DNA of 13,893 bases, taken from assembly GCA_045638125.1 (NCBI GenBank), contig JAZUAS010000144.1:1-13893 (forward strand), written 5' to 3'. The notes under the pieces are model-generated. The model made no database searches. It saw only the letters and a program-made list of their open reading frames with translations, and was not told the origin of the DNA. The stretch is from SVTX01 sp045638125 (GTDB lineage: Bacteria > Bacillota > Clostridia > Oscillospirales > CAG-272). Below, one piece after another: positions 6,369-13,862 of the stretch. Position 1 is the first letter of the stretch. The number at the start of each line of letters is the position of its first letter. The position numbers were made by a program, and so were the translations under genes.

Positions 6369-7730
6369 TTGAAAAAAGATATTTCATCTTTGCACGTGCC
6401 CCACAATAAGCATACTGCGGCTTGCGTTCCCCAGCGTATCGAAACACCTGCGGAAGTAATCCTGCCCATGAATATGCATTCCGGTCACGATGCCGAGCCT
6501 ATTGTAAACGTTGGCGACTATGTAAAGGTTGGCCAGCTTATCGCAAGAGAAGAAGGTAGATTTTCTTCTCCTGTTCACGCAACCGTTTCGGGAACTGTCG
6601 TAGAGATCGCTCCCATGCCCACCGCAAGTGGCAAGGAAACTGTTGCTATTCGTATTGAAAGTGACGGTAAAATGGAGATTTCCGAGAGTGTTAAGGCTCC
6701 CGAGATCACCGATTGCGACAGCTTTCTTCAGGCTGTAAGAGACGGCGGTATCGTCGGTCTTGGCGGCGCAGCTTTCCCCACTTGGGCAAAGTTCAACGAG
6801 GCTAAGAACCCCGACTACAAGGTTGACACCGTTCTTATCAACGCGGCTGAATGTGAGCCCTATATCACCAGTGACCACAGAATGATGCTTGCGCATCCCG
6901 AGCTTATCGCTGACGGTATCGAGTATCTCCGCAAGTACATGAACGAGTATCTTGGAGAGGCTACCTTTAAGATCTGTATCGAGACCAACAAGGCAGACGC
7001 TATCGCGGTTCTCGAAAAGACCTTTGAGGGTAAGGATTACGTAGTCGTTCACAAGCTTAAGACTATTTATCCCCAGGGTGCTAAGCAGGTAATGCTTTAC
7101 AATGCGACCGGCAGAGTTGCAGTTGCAGGCAAACGTTTCCCCTCGTTCGGCGCACTTATCATCAACGTTTCTTCTCTCGCAAAGATGGCAGAGTACCTCA
7201 ACACAGGTATGCCCCTCGTTGAGAGAATCGTTACCGTTGACGGTCCCGCTGTGGACAAGCCCATGAACCTTATCGCTCCCATCGGAACTCGCATCAGCGA
7301 GCTTCTCAAGATCACCGGTCTTAAGAGTGAGCCCGGCAAGGTAGTTGTGGGCGGTCCTATGAACGGTACTGCTATCTACTCGGTTGACGATCCTATCGTT
7401 AAGGTCTCCAACGCGGTTCTCGTATTCGACGAGAAGAGCGCAGTTCTCCCCGAGGCATCCGCTTGTATCAACTGCGGCAGATGTATGGAGAAGTGCCCCG
7501 TAGGCATCAGCGTTGCTATGGTTGACCGCGTAATGAATATCAAGAACGAGGACAAGAAGGCAAAGCTTCTTATCGACACCGGTGTTCGTCAGTGTGTAGA
7601 CTGCGCTTGCTGCTCTTACGTTTGTCCCGCTAATCGTCCTCTGCTCCAGATCAACTGGGCTGCAAAGTCCTTCCTCAAGAAGTATGCGGCAGAGCAGAAA
7701 GAAAAACAGGAGGCGAAAAATAATGTCTAA
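6369..7730 (+). CDS. rnfC: Rnf-like complex subunit C (NADH-oxidising module)
   Basis: Peripheral cytoplasmic subunit that binds NAD(H) and FMN and carries two [4Fe-4S] clusters. Domains in order are the N-terminal RnfC barrel-sandwich region with VHATVSGTVVEI (about 69-80), the Complex I 51-kDa-like nucleotide/flavin domain with GLGGAAFPT (130-138) and YPQGAKQ, a SLBB-like segment, then two cluster motifs CX2CX2CX3C at C366/C369/C372/C376 and C409/C412/C415/C419, the second with an extra cysteine at 414. At about 453 residues it is of normal length. GGGAGG (6355-6360) is only two bases from an ATG at 6363 but eight from the in-frame TTG at 6369, so I prefer TTG; the difference is two residues. 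Unlike RnfA and RnfE, it keeps all its cofactor residues, so electron entry from NADH looks intact. Confidence 0.92.
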   Translation: MKKDISSLHVPHNKHTAACVPQRIETPAEVILPMNMHSGHDAEPIVNVGDYVKVGQLIAREEGRFSSPVHATVSGTVVEIAPMPTASGKETVAIRIESDGKMEISESVKAPEITDCDSFLQAVRDGGIVGLGGAAFPTWAKFNEAKNPDYKVDTVLINAAECEPYITSDHRMMLAHPELIADGIEYLRKYMNEYLGEATFKICIETNKADAIAVLEKTFEGKDYVVVHKLKTIYPQGAKQVMLYNATGRVAVAGKRFPSFGALIINVSSLAKMAEYLNTGMPLVERIVTVDGPAVDKPMNLIAPIGTRISELLKITGLKSEPGKVVVGGPMNGTAIYSVDDPIVKVSNAVLVFDEKSAVLPEASACINCGRCMEKCPVGISVAMVDRVMNIKNEDKKAKLLIDTGVRQCVDCACCSYVCPANRPLLQINWAAKSFLKKYAAEQKEKQEAKNNV

Positions 7731-8706
7731 ACTTCATATCTCCTCAACTCCTCATATCCACCAGAAGGGCTCGTCCACTCGCAATATAATGCTTGACGTT
7801 ACTATTGCAATGCTTCCCGCTGCAGTCGTAGGTGTCATTATCTTTGGACTTTCGGCTCTCTGGGTGCTTCTCACCTGCGTTGCAAGTGCAGTGCTCGCAG
7901 AGTTCATTTTCAATCTCTGTGTTCGTAAAAAGCAGACCGTCGGAGACTTCTCCGCAGTAGTTACCGGTCTCCTTCTCGGACTTAACCTCAGCGTTAACGT
8001 GCCCCTCTGGCAGTGTGCTGTCGGTTCTGTTTTCGCTATCGTTGTTGTAAAGGGTCTCTTCGGCGGCCTTGGTAAGAATATCGTAAACCCCGCTATCGCG
8101 GCTCGCGTATTTATGCTTCTTACCTTCGCTTCTGTCGGAGGCGCAGTTGCAATCGCGCCCCTTTTCGACCTCGGCTTTTTGGGTGAGGCTGTTGCCGCTC
8201 CCGAGCTTATCGCAGGCTCGACTCCTCTCGCGGCTCTCAATCAGGGTGCTGAGATTGCCGCTAAATCCGCTCCCTCTGTTCTCCAGCTTCTCGTTGGTGT
8301 TCACGGCGGTACTATCGGTGAAACCTGCGCTATCGCGCTCCTCATCGGCTTTGTCTATCTCGTAGCTCGCAAGGTTATCAAGTGGTACGTTCCCGCTTCC
8401 TACGTTGCTACCGTATTCGTTTGCTACTTCCTCTTCGGTGGCTTTGACGTCACCTTCGCTCTCCAGCACGTGCTTGCGGGCGGTCTTCTCCTCGGCGCTA
8501 TCTTTATGGCTACCGACTACGTTACCACCCCCACCACCGGCAAGGGCAGAGTATTCTTCTGCGTTGGCGCAGGTCTTCTTACCTTCGCAATCAGACAGTT
8601 CAGCTCCTTCCCCGAGGGCGTTTCCATCGCAATACTTACTATGAACCTTCTTACTCCCTTCATCTCTGATTGGACAAAGAAAAAGACTCTGGGAGGTGTT
8701 AAATAA
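7723..8706 (+). CDS. rnfD: Rnf-like complex subunit D (membrane flavoprotein)
   Basis: An integral membrane subunit of the NqrB/RnfD family, 327 residues with about eight to ten hydrophobic helices. Family marks are TRNIMLDV near the N terminus (19-26), GKNIVNPAIAARVF (117-130) and ATDYVTTPTTGKGR in the C-terminal half. The expected covalent FMN threonine lies in IAGSTPLAALN, at T167; the sequence is AGST-P where relatives, as I recall them, have SGAT-P. ApbE upstream would do the attachment. The start ATG at 7723 overlaps the end of rnfC by eight bases and follows AGGAGG (7708-7713). The longer open frame starting at 7684 lies inside rnfC and lacks a ribosome site. In Rnf it relays electrons between RnfG and RnfC and takes part in ion transport. 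Confidence 0.92.
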   Translation: MSKLHISSTPHIHQKGSSTRNIMLDVTIAMLPAAVVGVIIFGLSALWVLLTCVASAVLAEFIFNLCVRKKQTVGDFSAVVTGLLLGLNLSVNVPLWQCAVGSVFAIVVVKGLFGGLGKNIVNPAIAARVFMLLTFASVGGAVAIAPLFDLGFLGEAVAAPELIAGSTPLAALNQGAEIAAKSAPSVLQLLVGVHGGTIGETCAIALLIGFVYLVARKVIKWYVPASYVATVFVCYFLFGGFDVTFALQHVLAGGLLLGAIFMATDYVTTPTTGKGRVFFCVGAGLLTFAIRQFSSFPEGVSIAILTMNLLTPFISDWTKKKTLGGVK

Positions 8707-9998
8707 TGAAGCTTTTGAAAACATTAGGAATACTTCTCATAATCGTTGCCGTATTCGGCGGCGCAATGTTCGCGCTTAACCTTTACACGGGCCCCATTAT
8801 TGAGGCGAACAGCGCAGGCGAAGCAAATGCTCGTCTTGATGCAGTAATGCCCGAGGGAACTAAGGGCTATGAGGATATAACCGCAACCCTTACCATTCCC
8901 GGAAAGCTGGTTTCCTCCGCTAATGAAAAGAGAACTGCTGACATCGTTGCGGTTCATAAGGAGATTAGCGGTCTCGGATACGTTGTTGAGGTTGCATGGA
9001 CCAGTGAGGATACTCACGGCGATGCTAACCTTGTTCTTGTCGGTGTTTCTACTGACGGTAAGATCATTAAAGTTAATAACGAGGCTTACAGCGACACCGC
9101 AAACTACAACATTTTCAATAAAGATCCTAACTATGCGGCAAGCTTCGAGGGTAAGGATTCCGCTCTTGCAGACGTTGGTCTTGTAGCGGGAAGCACCCAC
9201 TCCTCCACCGCATTCCGTTCTGCTGTAGCGCACGCATTTGAGGTGCTTGTTGCTAACAACATGATAACCGCGGGTCAGAAGTCCGACGCGCAGGTTCTTG
9301 AGGAGCTTATTCCTTCTGTTGCTCCCGGCTTCACTAAGCTTCTTGACGAGACCGCTACAGGTAACATCCAGAAGGCGCTCAAGTCTGAAAACGGAGCAGG
9401 CTTTGCTTATATTATGTCCGAGGGCGACGGCACATATCTTGCAATTGTAAACGCAACCGGCGGCTGCAAGATATTCAATGTTGAAGGCGCTGACGTTACT
9501 GCGGATCATTCCGCGCTTGCAGATGAAGCAAAGGCTCACGCAGCAGCTAACCAGACCGCATATCTTGATTCCTTCAAGACTGAGATCGAGGCTATGATGC
9601 CCGGTGCTACCGAGATTGAGCCTGTCGTTCTTGATAGCTTTACCACCGTTGTTTCTGCGGTAAGCTTCAATCTTGACGGTGCTACCTTCTACGGCTTCTA
9701 TTCCAGAAGCTTTGGCTTCGACCAGATGAACGTATTCGTAGTGATCGATGAAAACGGCGCAATCGCAAAGATGGATGCCGAGCAGTTCATCTTCCTTGAA
9801 AGCGACTTCCTTGAGTACGGTCACAGCGGCTACACCGGAATGCCCGGTGGATATACCGATGGCTTCATCGGAGTGACCGAAGATTGGAACGGCGACGCGG
9901 CTACTATCACCGGCGCTACTATGACTACCAACGGTGTTAAGCAGGCAATTAATGACGCATTTACGGCATTTGAATCTATCAAAGGAGGAGCACAGTAA
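8706..9998 (+). CDS. rnfG: Rnf-like complex subunit G, enlarged with two FMN-binding domains
   Basis: RnfG is normally about 200 residues with one FMN-binding domain. This product has 430. Residues 5-28 form the single N-terminal membrane anchor, ending in LYTGPIIEAN. The first FMN-binding domain (about 40-185) ends in VAGSTHSSTAFRSAV, with T164 in the attachment position. The second (about 195-425) ends in ITGATMTTNGVKQAI, a canonical (S/T)GAT site with T405 as the FMN threonine. Both should face outside the cytoplasm. The start overlaps the rnfD stop by one base (TAATG) and the rnfE start overlaps its stop the same way, implying tight coupling. Domain 1 has AGST in place of SGAT, the same variant as RnfD here. 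I am confident it is an RnfG homologue; the second flavin is an inference. Confidence 0.88.
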   Translation: MKLLKTLGILLIIVAVFGGAMFALNLYTGPIIEANSAGEANARLDAVMPEGTKGYEDITATLTIPGKLVSSANEKRTADIVAVHKEISGLGYVVEVAWTSEDTHGDANLVLVGVSTDGKIIKVNNEAYSDTANYNIFNKDPNYAASFEGKDSALADVGLVAGSTHSSTAFRSAVAHAFEVLVANNMITAGQKSDAQVLEELIPSVAPGFTKLLDETATGNIQKALKSENGAGFAYIMSEGDGTYLAIVNATGGCKIFNVEGADVTADHSALADEAKAHAAANQTAYLDSFKTEIEAMMPGATEIEPVVLDSFTTVVSAVSFNLDGATFYGFYSRSFGFDQMNVFVVIDENGAIAKMDAEQFIFLESDFLEYGHSGYTGMPGGYTDGFIGVTEDWNGDAATITGATMTTNGVKQAINDAFTAFESIKGGAQ

Positions 9999-10618
9999 TG
10001 AAAAAGACTAAAACTTCATATCTCCTCAAGGGTACTCCCTCTATTCTTCTTGTGCTTGGCGCAGGATTCGTAATGGCATCCAGTGCTGACATTCGCGCGG
10101 CTCTCGGTATGGGCGCGGCAGTACTTCTTTCGATGCTTCTCAGCTCTGTTATTATTTCGGCTCTCCACAAGGTGATTCCCGAATATGCTAAGCTTCCCGC
10201 ATACCTTCTTATCATTACCGGATTTGTTTCGCTTATCGGTATGCTTATGCAGGCTTGGTTCCCCGACGTTGTTGAAATGCTTGGCGTACACCTTGCTACT
10301 CTTGCGGTCAGCGCGGTTATCTACCGTGATGCTGAAGAGGTAGCTGACCACAACGGAAAGAGATTCTGCGTAAAGACCGCGCTTGTAACAGGCGTGTTCC
10401 TGACCGTTGTTATGGTTGTCTGCGCACTCGTTCGTGAGGTTCTTGGTAATGCTACCATCTGGGGCAACGCTATCGAGTGGCTTGAGCCCTACAAGATCTC
10501 CTCTCTCGCAGGTGCGTTTGGCGGTTATCTCGTTCTCGCAATCGTAATGGCAGTTATCAACAAGCTTACAGGACTTCATCACCATCTTGACGAAAACGAA
10601 GAAAAGGAGGGTAACTGA
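9998..10618 (+). CDS. rnfE: Rnf-like complex subunit E lacking the cluster cysteines
   Basis: A six-helix membrane subunit of 206 residues, normal for RnfE/NqrD. Homology is clear in ALGMGAA (35-41), HKVIPEYAKLPAYLLIITGFV (57-77 region), AEEVADHN (112-119) and LVREVLGNATIWG (144-156). RnfE normally contributes two cysteines, in LGxCP and NCxxLGRAE, to an iron-sulfur cluster shared with RnfA in the middle of the membrane. Here the first motif is LGAGF with G23 in the Cys position, and the second is AVSAVIYRDAE with A106 in the Cys position. I read the codons directly and neither is Cys. Two other cysteines (C124, C142) are not at those sites. AGGAGG (9983-9988) precedes the ATG. The cytoplasmic tail is His- and Glu-rich. 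Confidence 0.9.
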   Translation: MKKTKTSYLLKGTPSILLVLGAGFVMASSADIRAALGMGAAVLLSMLLSSVIISALHKVIPEYAKLPAYLLIITGFVSLIGMLMQAWFPDVVEMLGVHLATLAVSAVIYRDAEEVADHNGKRFCVKTALVTGVFLTVVMVVCALVREVLGNATIWGNAIEWLEPYKISSLAGAFGGYLVLAIVMAVINKLTGLHHHLDENEEKEGN

Positions 10619-10620
10619 TA

Positions 10621-11190
10621 ATGTTGGATTTCAATACTATTCTTGCGATTTTGCTTGCAAGCATTTTTACAGAAAACATTGCACTTATTGAGTGCCTCGG
10701 CACAGGCGCAGTTCTTGAAAACGAGCGCTCCTCCAGAAGATCTCTTACCCTTGGACTTGGCACTACTCTCGTAATGCTTATCTCCACTATCATCACATGG
10801 CCTATCAATACCTATCTTCTTGAGAAGGTTCCTTATCTCCAGACTATGGTATTCGTTGTCGTTGTTTTAGTTGTTGTTGAGCTTCTTCACCTTGTTGCAA
10901 GAAGAGTTCTTGACAACTATTGCAAATCTGATTTTGTCAAGTTTGCAATCAACGGAGCGGTTCTCGGTCTCTGTATCCACAACACTCACAAGGATTTCCC
11001 CACAGCTATCGTTACCGCTATTTGCATTGGTATCGGCTTCATGCTCACCATGACCGTTTACGCAAAGCTCAAGGATGTTCCCGTTGATGAGGAGGCTATT
11101 CCCGCTTCCTTCCGCGGTCTTCCTATCGCGCTTCTTACTGCCGGCATGATGGTGTTGGCATTCCTCGCACTTAGCTTCAACGTAGGCTAA
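10621..11190 (+). CDS. rnfA: Rnf-like complex subunit A lacking the cluster cysteines
   Basis: The inverted-topology partner of RnfE, 189 residues with six hydrophobic helices. LGLGTTLVMLIST (45-57), the TMVFVVVVLVVVELL helix (75-89) and ASFRGLPIALLTAGMM near the C terminus mark it as RnfA. The cluster motif FLGICPF of the family reads CLGTGAV here (G29 in the Cys position), and NCAVLG reads NGAVLG (G112 in the Cys position). Cysteines exist at 25, 101 and 118, four residues before and six after the normal sites, so a shifted ligand set cannot be excluded from sequence alone. It starts two bases after the rnfE stop behind AGGAGG (10605-10610), and the next gene overlaps its stop by one base. 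In standard Clostridial operons rnfB follows here; it does not in this window. Confidence 0.9.
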   Translation: MLDFNTILAILLASIFTENIALIECLGTGAVLENERSSRRSLTLGLGTTLVMLISTIITWPINTYLLEKVPYLQTMVFVVVVLVVVELLHLVARRVLDNYCKSDFVKFAINGAVLGLCIHNTHKDFPTAIVTAICIGIGFMLTMTVYAKLKDVPVDEEAIPASFRGLPIALLTAGMMVLAFLALSFNVG

Positions 11191-11546
11191 TGAAGAAAAA
11201 AGATTTTATACTCATAGGCGCTATTCTCGCCGTGATCCTTATAGCCTTTGCCGTTATCACTCTGACCAAGCAGGACGGAGCGTACGTTGTGGTTAAGGTC
11301 AACGGACAAGAGGTTGCAAAATACTCTCTCGGCGAGGAGGGCGAATATGAGCTTAACGGAGGAACTAACATCCTTCGAATCGAAGGCGGCAAGGCGTATC
11401 TCACAGATGCAAGCTGCCCCGACCATCTTTGTGTAAATCAAGGAAAAATAGATCAGACCGGAGAGACTATCACCTGTCTTCCCAACAAGCTCACCGTTAC
11501 TGTATACGGGGCTGAGGATGACGGCGAAGTTGAGCTGGTCGGATAA
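11190..11546 (+). CDS. NusG domain II-containing protein (EetA-like)
   Basis: A 118-residue membrane-anchored protein. One N-terminal helix (about 6-25) is followed by a small extracytosolic NusG-II-type beta domain. Its signature ASCPDHLCVNQGKI (75-87) and ETITCLPNKLTVTV (92-105) contains three conserved cysteines (C76, C81, C96). Proteins of this family often sit beside ApbE, FMN-binding and Gx-transporter genes, and from memory EetA of the Listeria extracellular electron transfer locus belongs to it. The gene overlaps the rnfA stop by one base (TAATG) and lacks a strong ribosome site of its own, so it is likely translated by coupling. The role is unknown: an assembly or redox accessory factor for the flavin system would fit. 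Despite the name, nothing links it to transcription elongation. Confidence 0.85.
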   Translation: MKKKDFILIGAILAVILIAFAVITLTKQDGAYVVVKVNGQEVAKYSLGEEGEYELNGGTNILRIEGGKAYLTDASCPDHLCVNQGKIDQTGETITCLPNKLTVTVYGAEDDGEVELVG

Positions 11547-11570
11547 AATCAAACGAAAGGAAAGGATCGT

Positions 11571-12065
11571 ATGAAAACTAAAAAGGTTGCTTTTTTGGGT
11601 TTATCTATTGCGCTTGCGATGATCCTTTCCTTTGTTGAAAGCCAAATACCCGCACTTGTTGCCATACCCGGAATCAAGGTGGGACTTCCCAATCTAGTCA
11701 TGGTCTTTCTGCTTTACAGAGTGGGGTGGAAGGAGACCGTGATCGTAAGCATTGTACGAATCTTGCTTGTATCAATGCTGTTTGGCAACGTTCAGACGCT
11801 GACATTTAGCGTAGCGGGAGCTTTACTCAGCTTGATTAGCATGATCTTGCTCAAAAAGCTGAATTGGTTCTCTTGCATTACCGTCAGCATCGTTGGCGGA
11901 ATATTCCATAACGTCGGTCAGATCATTGCTGCGTGCTTTTGGACTCAAACGGCGCAGGTCGCTCTCTACCTTCCCGTGCTGCTTGTCAGCGGAACGGTTG
12001 CGGGTGCTGTGATCGGTCTTATATCGGGAATGATCGTTAAAAGATTGGAAAAATGGAAATTTTGA
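11571..12065 (+). CDS. Gx transporter / heptaprenyl diphosphate synthase component I family protein (EetB-like)
   Basis: A 164-residue integral membrane protein with about five hydrophobic helices. It carries the family signature IPGIKVGLPNLVMVFLLYR (residues 32-50), a helix with SIVRILLVSMLFGN, and the GGIFHNVGQ stretch (104-112) typical of this ECF-substrate-component-like family. The database name is historical and no synthase activity is expected. Relatives neighbour the NusG-II protein in many flavin-transfer loci, and from memory EetB of Listeria is of this type. AAAGGAAAGGA precedes the ATG by a few bases. It is 24 bases after the NusG-II gene and is the last gene of the operon. I see no clear terminator after it. 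Confidence 0.8.
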   Translation: MKTKKVAFLGLSIALAMILSFVESQIPALVAIPGIKVGLPNLVMVFLLYRVGWKETVIVSIVRILLVSMLFGNVQTLTFSVAGALLSLISMILLKKLNWFSCITVSIVGGIFHNVGQIIAACFWTQTAQVALYLPVLLVSGTVAGAVIGLISGMIVKRLEKWKF

Positions 12066-12115
12066 ACACCTTTTTCACAAAATTGTAGTAAAGAGTTGGT
12101 TTTTAGGCTCGTTTC

Positions 12116-12185
12116 TTTCGCAGAACGCTTGCAATTTTGCGAAAAATGTGTTATAATTAGACGTTGGGCATGAATTTTGCCCGAC
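12116..12185 (+). promoter_or_regulatory. Two inverted repeats around the nfnAB promoter
   Basis: TTTCGCA (12116-12122) and TGCGAAA (12138-12144) bracket the -35 element and most of the spacer, a position suited to a repressor operator. Just past the expected transcript start, GTTGGGCA (12163-12170) and TGCCCGAC (12178-12185) form an eight-pair hairpin with one G-T pair and a seven-base loop, which could be a 5'-end stabiliser or a second binding site. Neither matches a regulator motif I can name with confidence. Confidence 0.4.
12129..12157 (+). promoter_or_regulatory. Promoter of nfnAB
   Basis: TTGCAA (12129-12134) and TATAAT (12152-12157) with a 17-base spacer and an extended TGT before the -10. 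It separates nfnAB transcription from the Rnf-like operon upstream. Confidence 0.75.
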
Positions 12186-12237
12186 ATCTTGCGTTTGTTA
12201 AAATAAATTAATTACAAATCAAATATGGAGGCAAAGC

Positions 12238-13092
12238 ATGTACAAGATTTCAGAAAAGAAAGTTTTGAATCCCACAGTTGTACAGCTTCAGATCGAAGCT
12301 CCTCTTGTGGCAAACAAGGCTCGCCCCGGCCAGTTCATCATCCTTCGCGTTGATGAGGAAGGTGAGAGAATTCCTCTGACCGTAGCCGGTGTTAACAAGG
12401 AAAAGGGCACTGTCAAGATCATTTTCCAGGTCGTTGGCGGTACTACAGAAAAGCTCTCTCACAAGGAAGAGGGCGATTACATTCAGGATTTCGTAGGTCC
12501 TCTCGGTGTTGCAACTCACCTCGACGGACTTAAGAAGGTCTGTATCGTTGGCGGTGGCGTTGGATGCGCAATCGCTATGCCTATCGCTGAGGCTCTTCAC
12601 GAGATGGGCGCTGACGTAACCAGCATTATCGGTTTTAGAAACAAGGATCTTCTTATTCTTGAGGACGAGTGCAGATCTTGCTCTAACACTCTTCGCATTA
12701 TGACCGACGACGGCTCTTACGGTGAGCACGGTAACGTTACCGTGCCCTTGAAGGAAATGCTCGAGGCAGGCGAAAAGTTCGACATGATCATCACTATCGG
12801 TCCTCTTATCATGATGAAGTTCGTTGTTGCTACCGCGAAGCCTTTTGGCACTCCCGTAACCGCTTCCATGAACCCCATTATGATCGACGGTACCGGAATG
12901 TGCGGCGGTTGCCGACTCACTCTTAACATAGACGGTAAGAAGGTTACCAAGTTTGCTTGCGTAGACGGTCCCGACTTCAACGGTTATGAGATCGACTTCG
13001 ACGAAGCAATGTCCAGAGGCAGAATGTACTTCGACTTCGAGCGCCACGCTCACGACGAAGCCTGCAATCTCTTCAAGAAGGAGGTACAGTAA
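12238..13092 (+). CDS. nfnA: NfnA: sulfide/dihydroorotate-dehydrogenase-like FAD/NAD-binding subunit
   Basis: Small subunit of the NADH-dependent reduced ferredoxin:NADP+ oxidoreductase, the soluble flavin-based bifurcating enzyme. The 284-residue product has the FAD-binding RPGQFIILR (29-37) and RIPLTVA (44-50) motifs, the NAD-binding loop CIVGGGVGCAIAMP (102-115), and the C-terminal [2Fe-2S] site. That site has D217 in IDGTG, C222 and C225 in MCGGC, and C241 in FACVDGPDF, matching the Asp plus three Cys ligand set known for Thermotoga NfnA. Alone, the family also includes dihydroorotate dehydrogenase electron-transfer subunits (PyrK), but the following GltA-type gene points to Nfn. GGAGG (12227-12231) lies six bases before the ATG. 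It starts a new transcription unit under its own promoter. Confidence 0.9.
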   Translation: MYKISEKKVLNPTVVQLQIEAPLVANKARPGQFIILRVDEEGERIPLTVAGVNKEKGTVKIIFQVVGGTTEKLSHKEEGDYIQDFVGPLGVATHLDGLKKVCIVGGGVGCAIAMPIAEALHEMGADVTSIIGFRNKDLLILEDECRSCSNTLRIMTDDGSYGEHGNVTVPLKEMLEAGEKFDMIITIGPLIMMKFVVATAKPFGTPVTASMNPIMIDGTGMCGGCRLTLNIDGKKVTKFACVDGPDFNGYEIDFDEAMSRGRMYFDFERHAHDEACNLFKKEVQ

Positions 13093-13094
13093 TT

Positions 13095-13862
13095 ATGGCA
13101 AAGGCTAATATGTCTCTTACAAGAAACGCAATGCCCACTCAGGACCCCCAGGTTCGTGCGCATAATTTTGATGAAGTTGCTCTCGGCTACACCGAGGAAA
13201 TGGCAATCGACGAGGCAAATAGATGTCTCAACTGTAAGAATATGCCCTGTGTTAACGGTTGTCCCGTTAAGATCCACATTCCCGAGTTCATCACCAAGAT
13301 CAAGGAGGGTGACTTCGAGGGCGCATACCAGATAATTTCCAAGTCCTCCTCTCTCCCCGCAGTTTGCGGCCGTGTATGCCCTCAGGAGGTACAGTGCGAG
13401 TCCAAGTGCGTTCGTGGTATCAAGGGTGAATCCGTTGGTATCGGTCGTCTTGAGAGATTCGTTGCTGACTGGCACAACACATTCTGCACCGAGGCTCCCG
13501 TACGCCCCGAAAGCAACGGTCACAAGGTTGCAGTCGTAGGCTCCGGTCCTTCCGGTCTTACATGTGCCGGCGACCTTGCAAAGAAGGGTTATGAAGTAAC
13601 CGTTTACGAGGCACTTCATACCGCAGGCGGCGTTCTTGTTTACGGTATTCCCGAGTTCCGTCTTCCCAAGAAGATCGTTGCAAAGGAAGTTGAAACCCTT
13701 AAGCAGCTTGGCGTTAAGGTTGAAACCAACGTAGTTATCGGTAAGACTCTCACCATCGACGAGCTTTTCGAGATGGGCTATGAGGCTGTATTCGTAGGAA
13801 GCGGCGCAGGTCTTCCTAACTTCATGAATATTCCCGGTGAGTCCTACAAGGGCGTTTACTCC
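13095..13862 (+). CDS. nfnB: NfnB: glutamate synthase small-chain-like bifurcating subunit, 3' truncated by the contig end
   Basis: The first 256 codons of the large Nfn subunit (family about 465 residues), annotated in many genomes as NADPH-dependent glutamate synthase, GltA. The N-terminal part holds the two [4Fe-4S] clusters, with cysteines at 44/47/52/56 and at 91/95/101/105 (AVCGRVCPQEVQCESKC). The FAD-binding VAVVGSGPSGLTCAGDL (145-161), EALHTAGGVLVYGIPEFRLP and the second strand near GAGLP follow. Genuine sequence ends with the Ser codon at 13860-13862. The next bases are adapter, which creates a false KSEAKRS ending and stop at 13886. AAGGAGG (13078-13084) serves the ATG, and the gap to nfnA is two bases. 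With NfnA it would interconvert NADH plus reduced ferredoxin with NADPH. Confidence 0.9.

Noticed and set aside
8724..9824. A 366-codon - strand frame opposite rnfG, and similar long frames opposite apbE, rnfD and nfnA
   Set aside because: Each is an antisense shadow of a gene with clear family motifs on the + strand, and none has motifs of its own.
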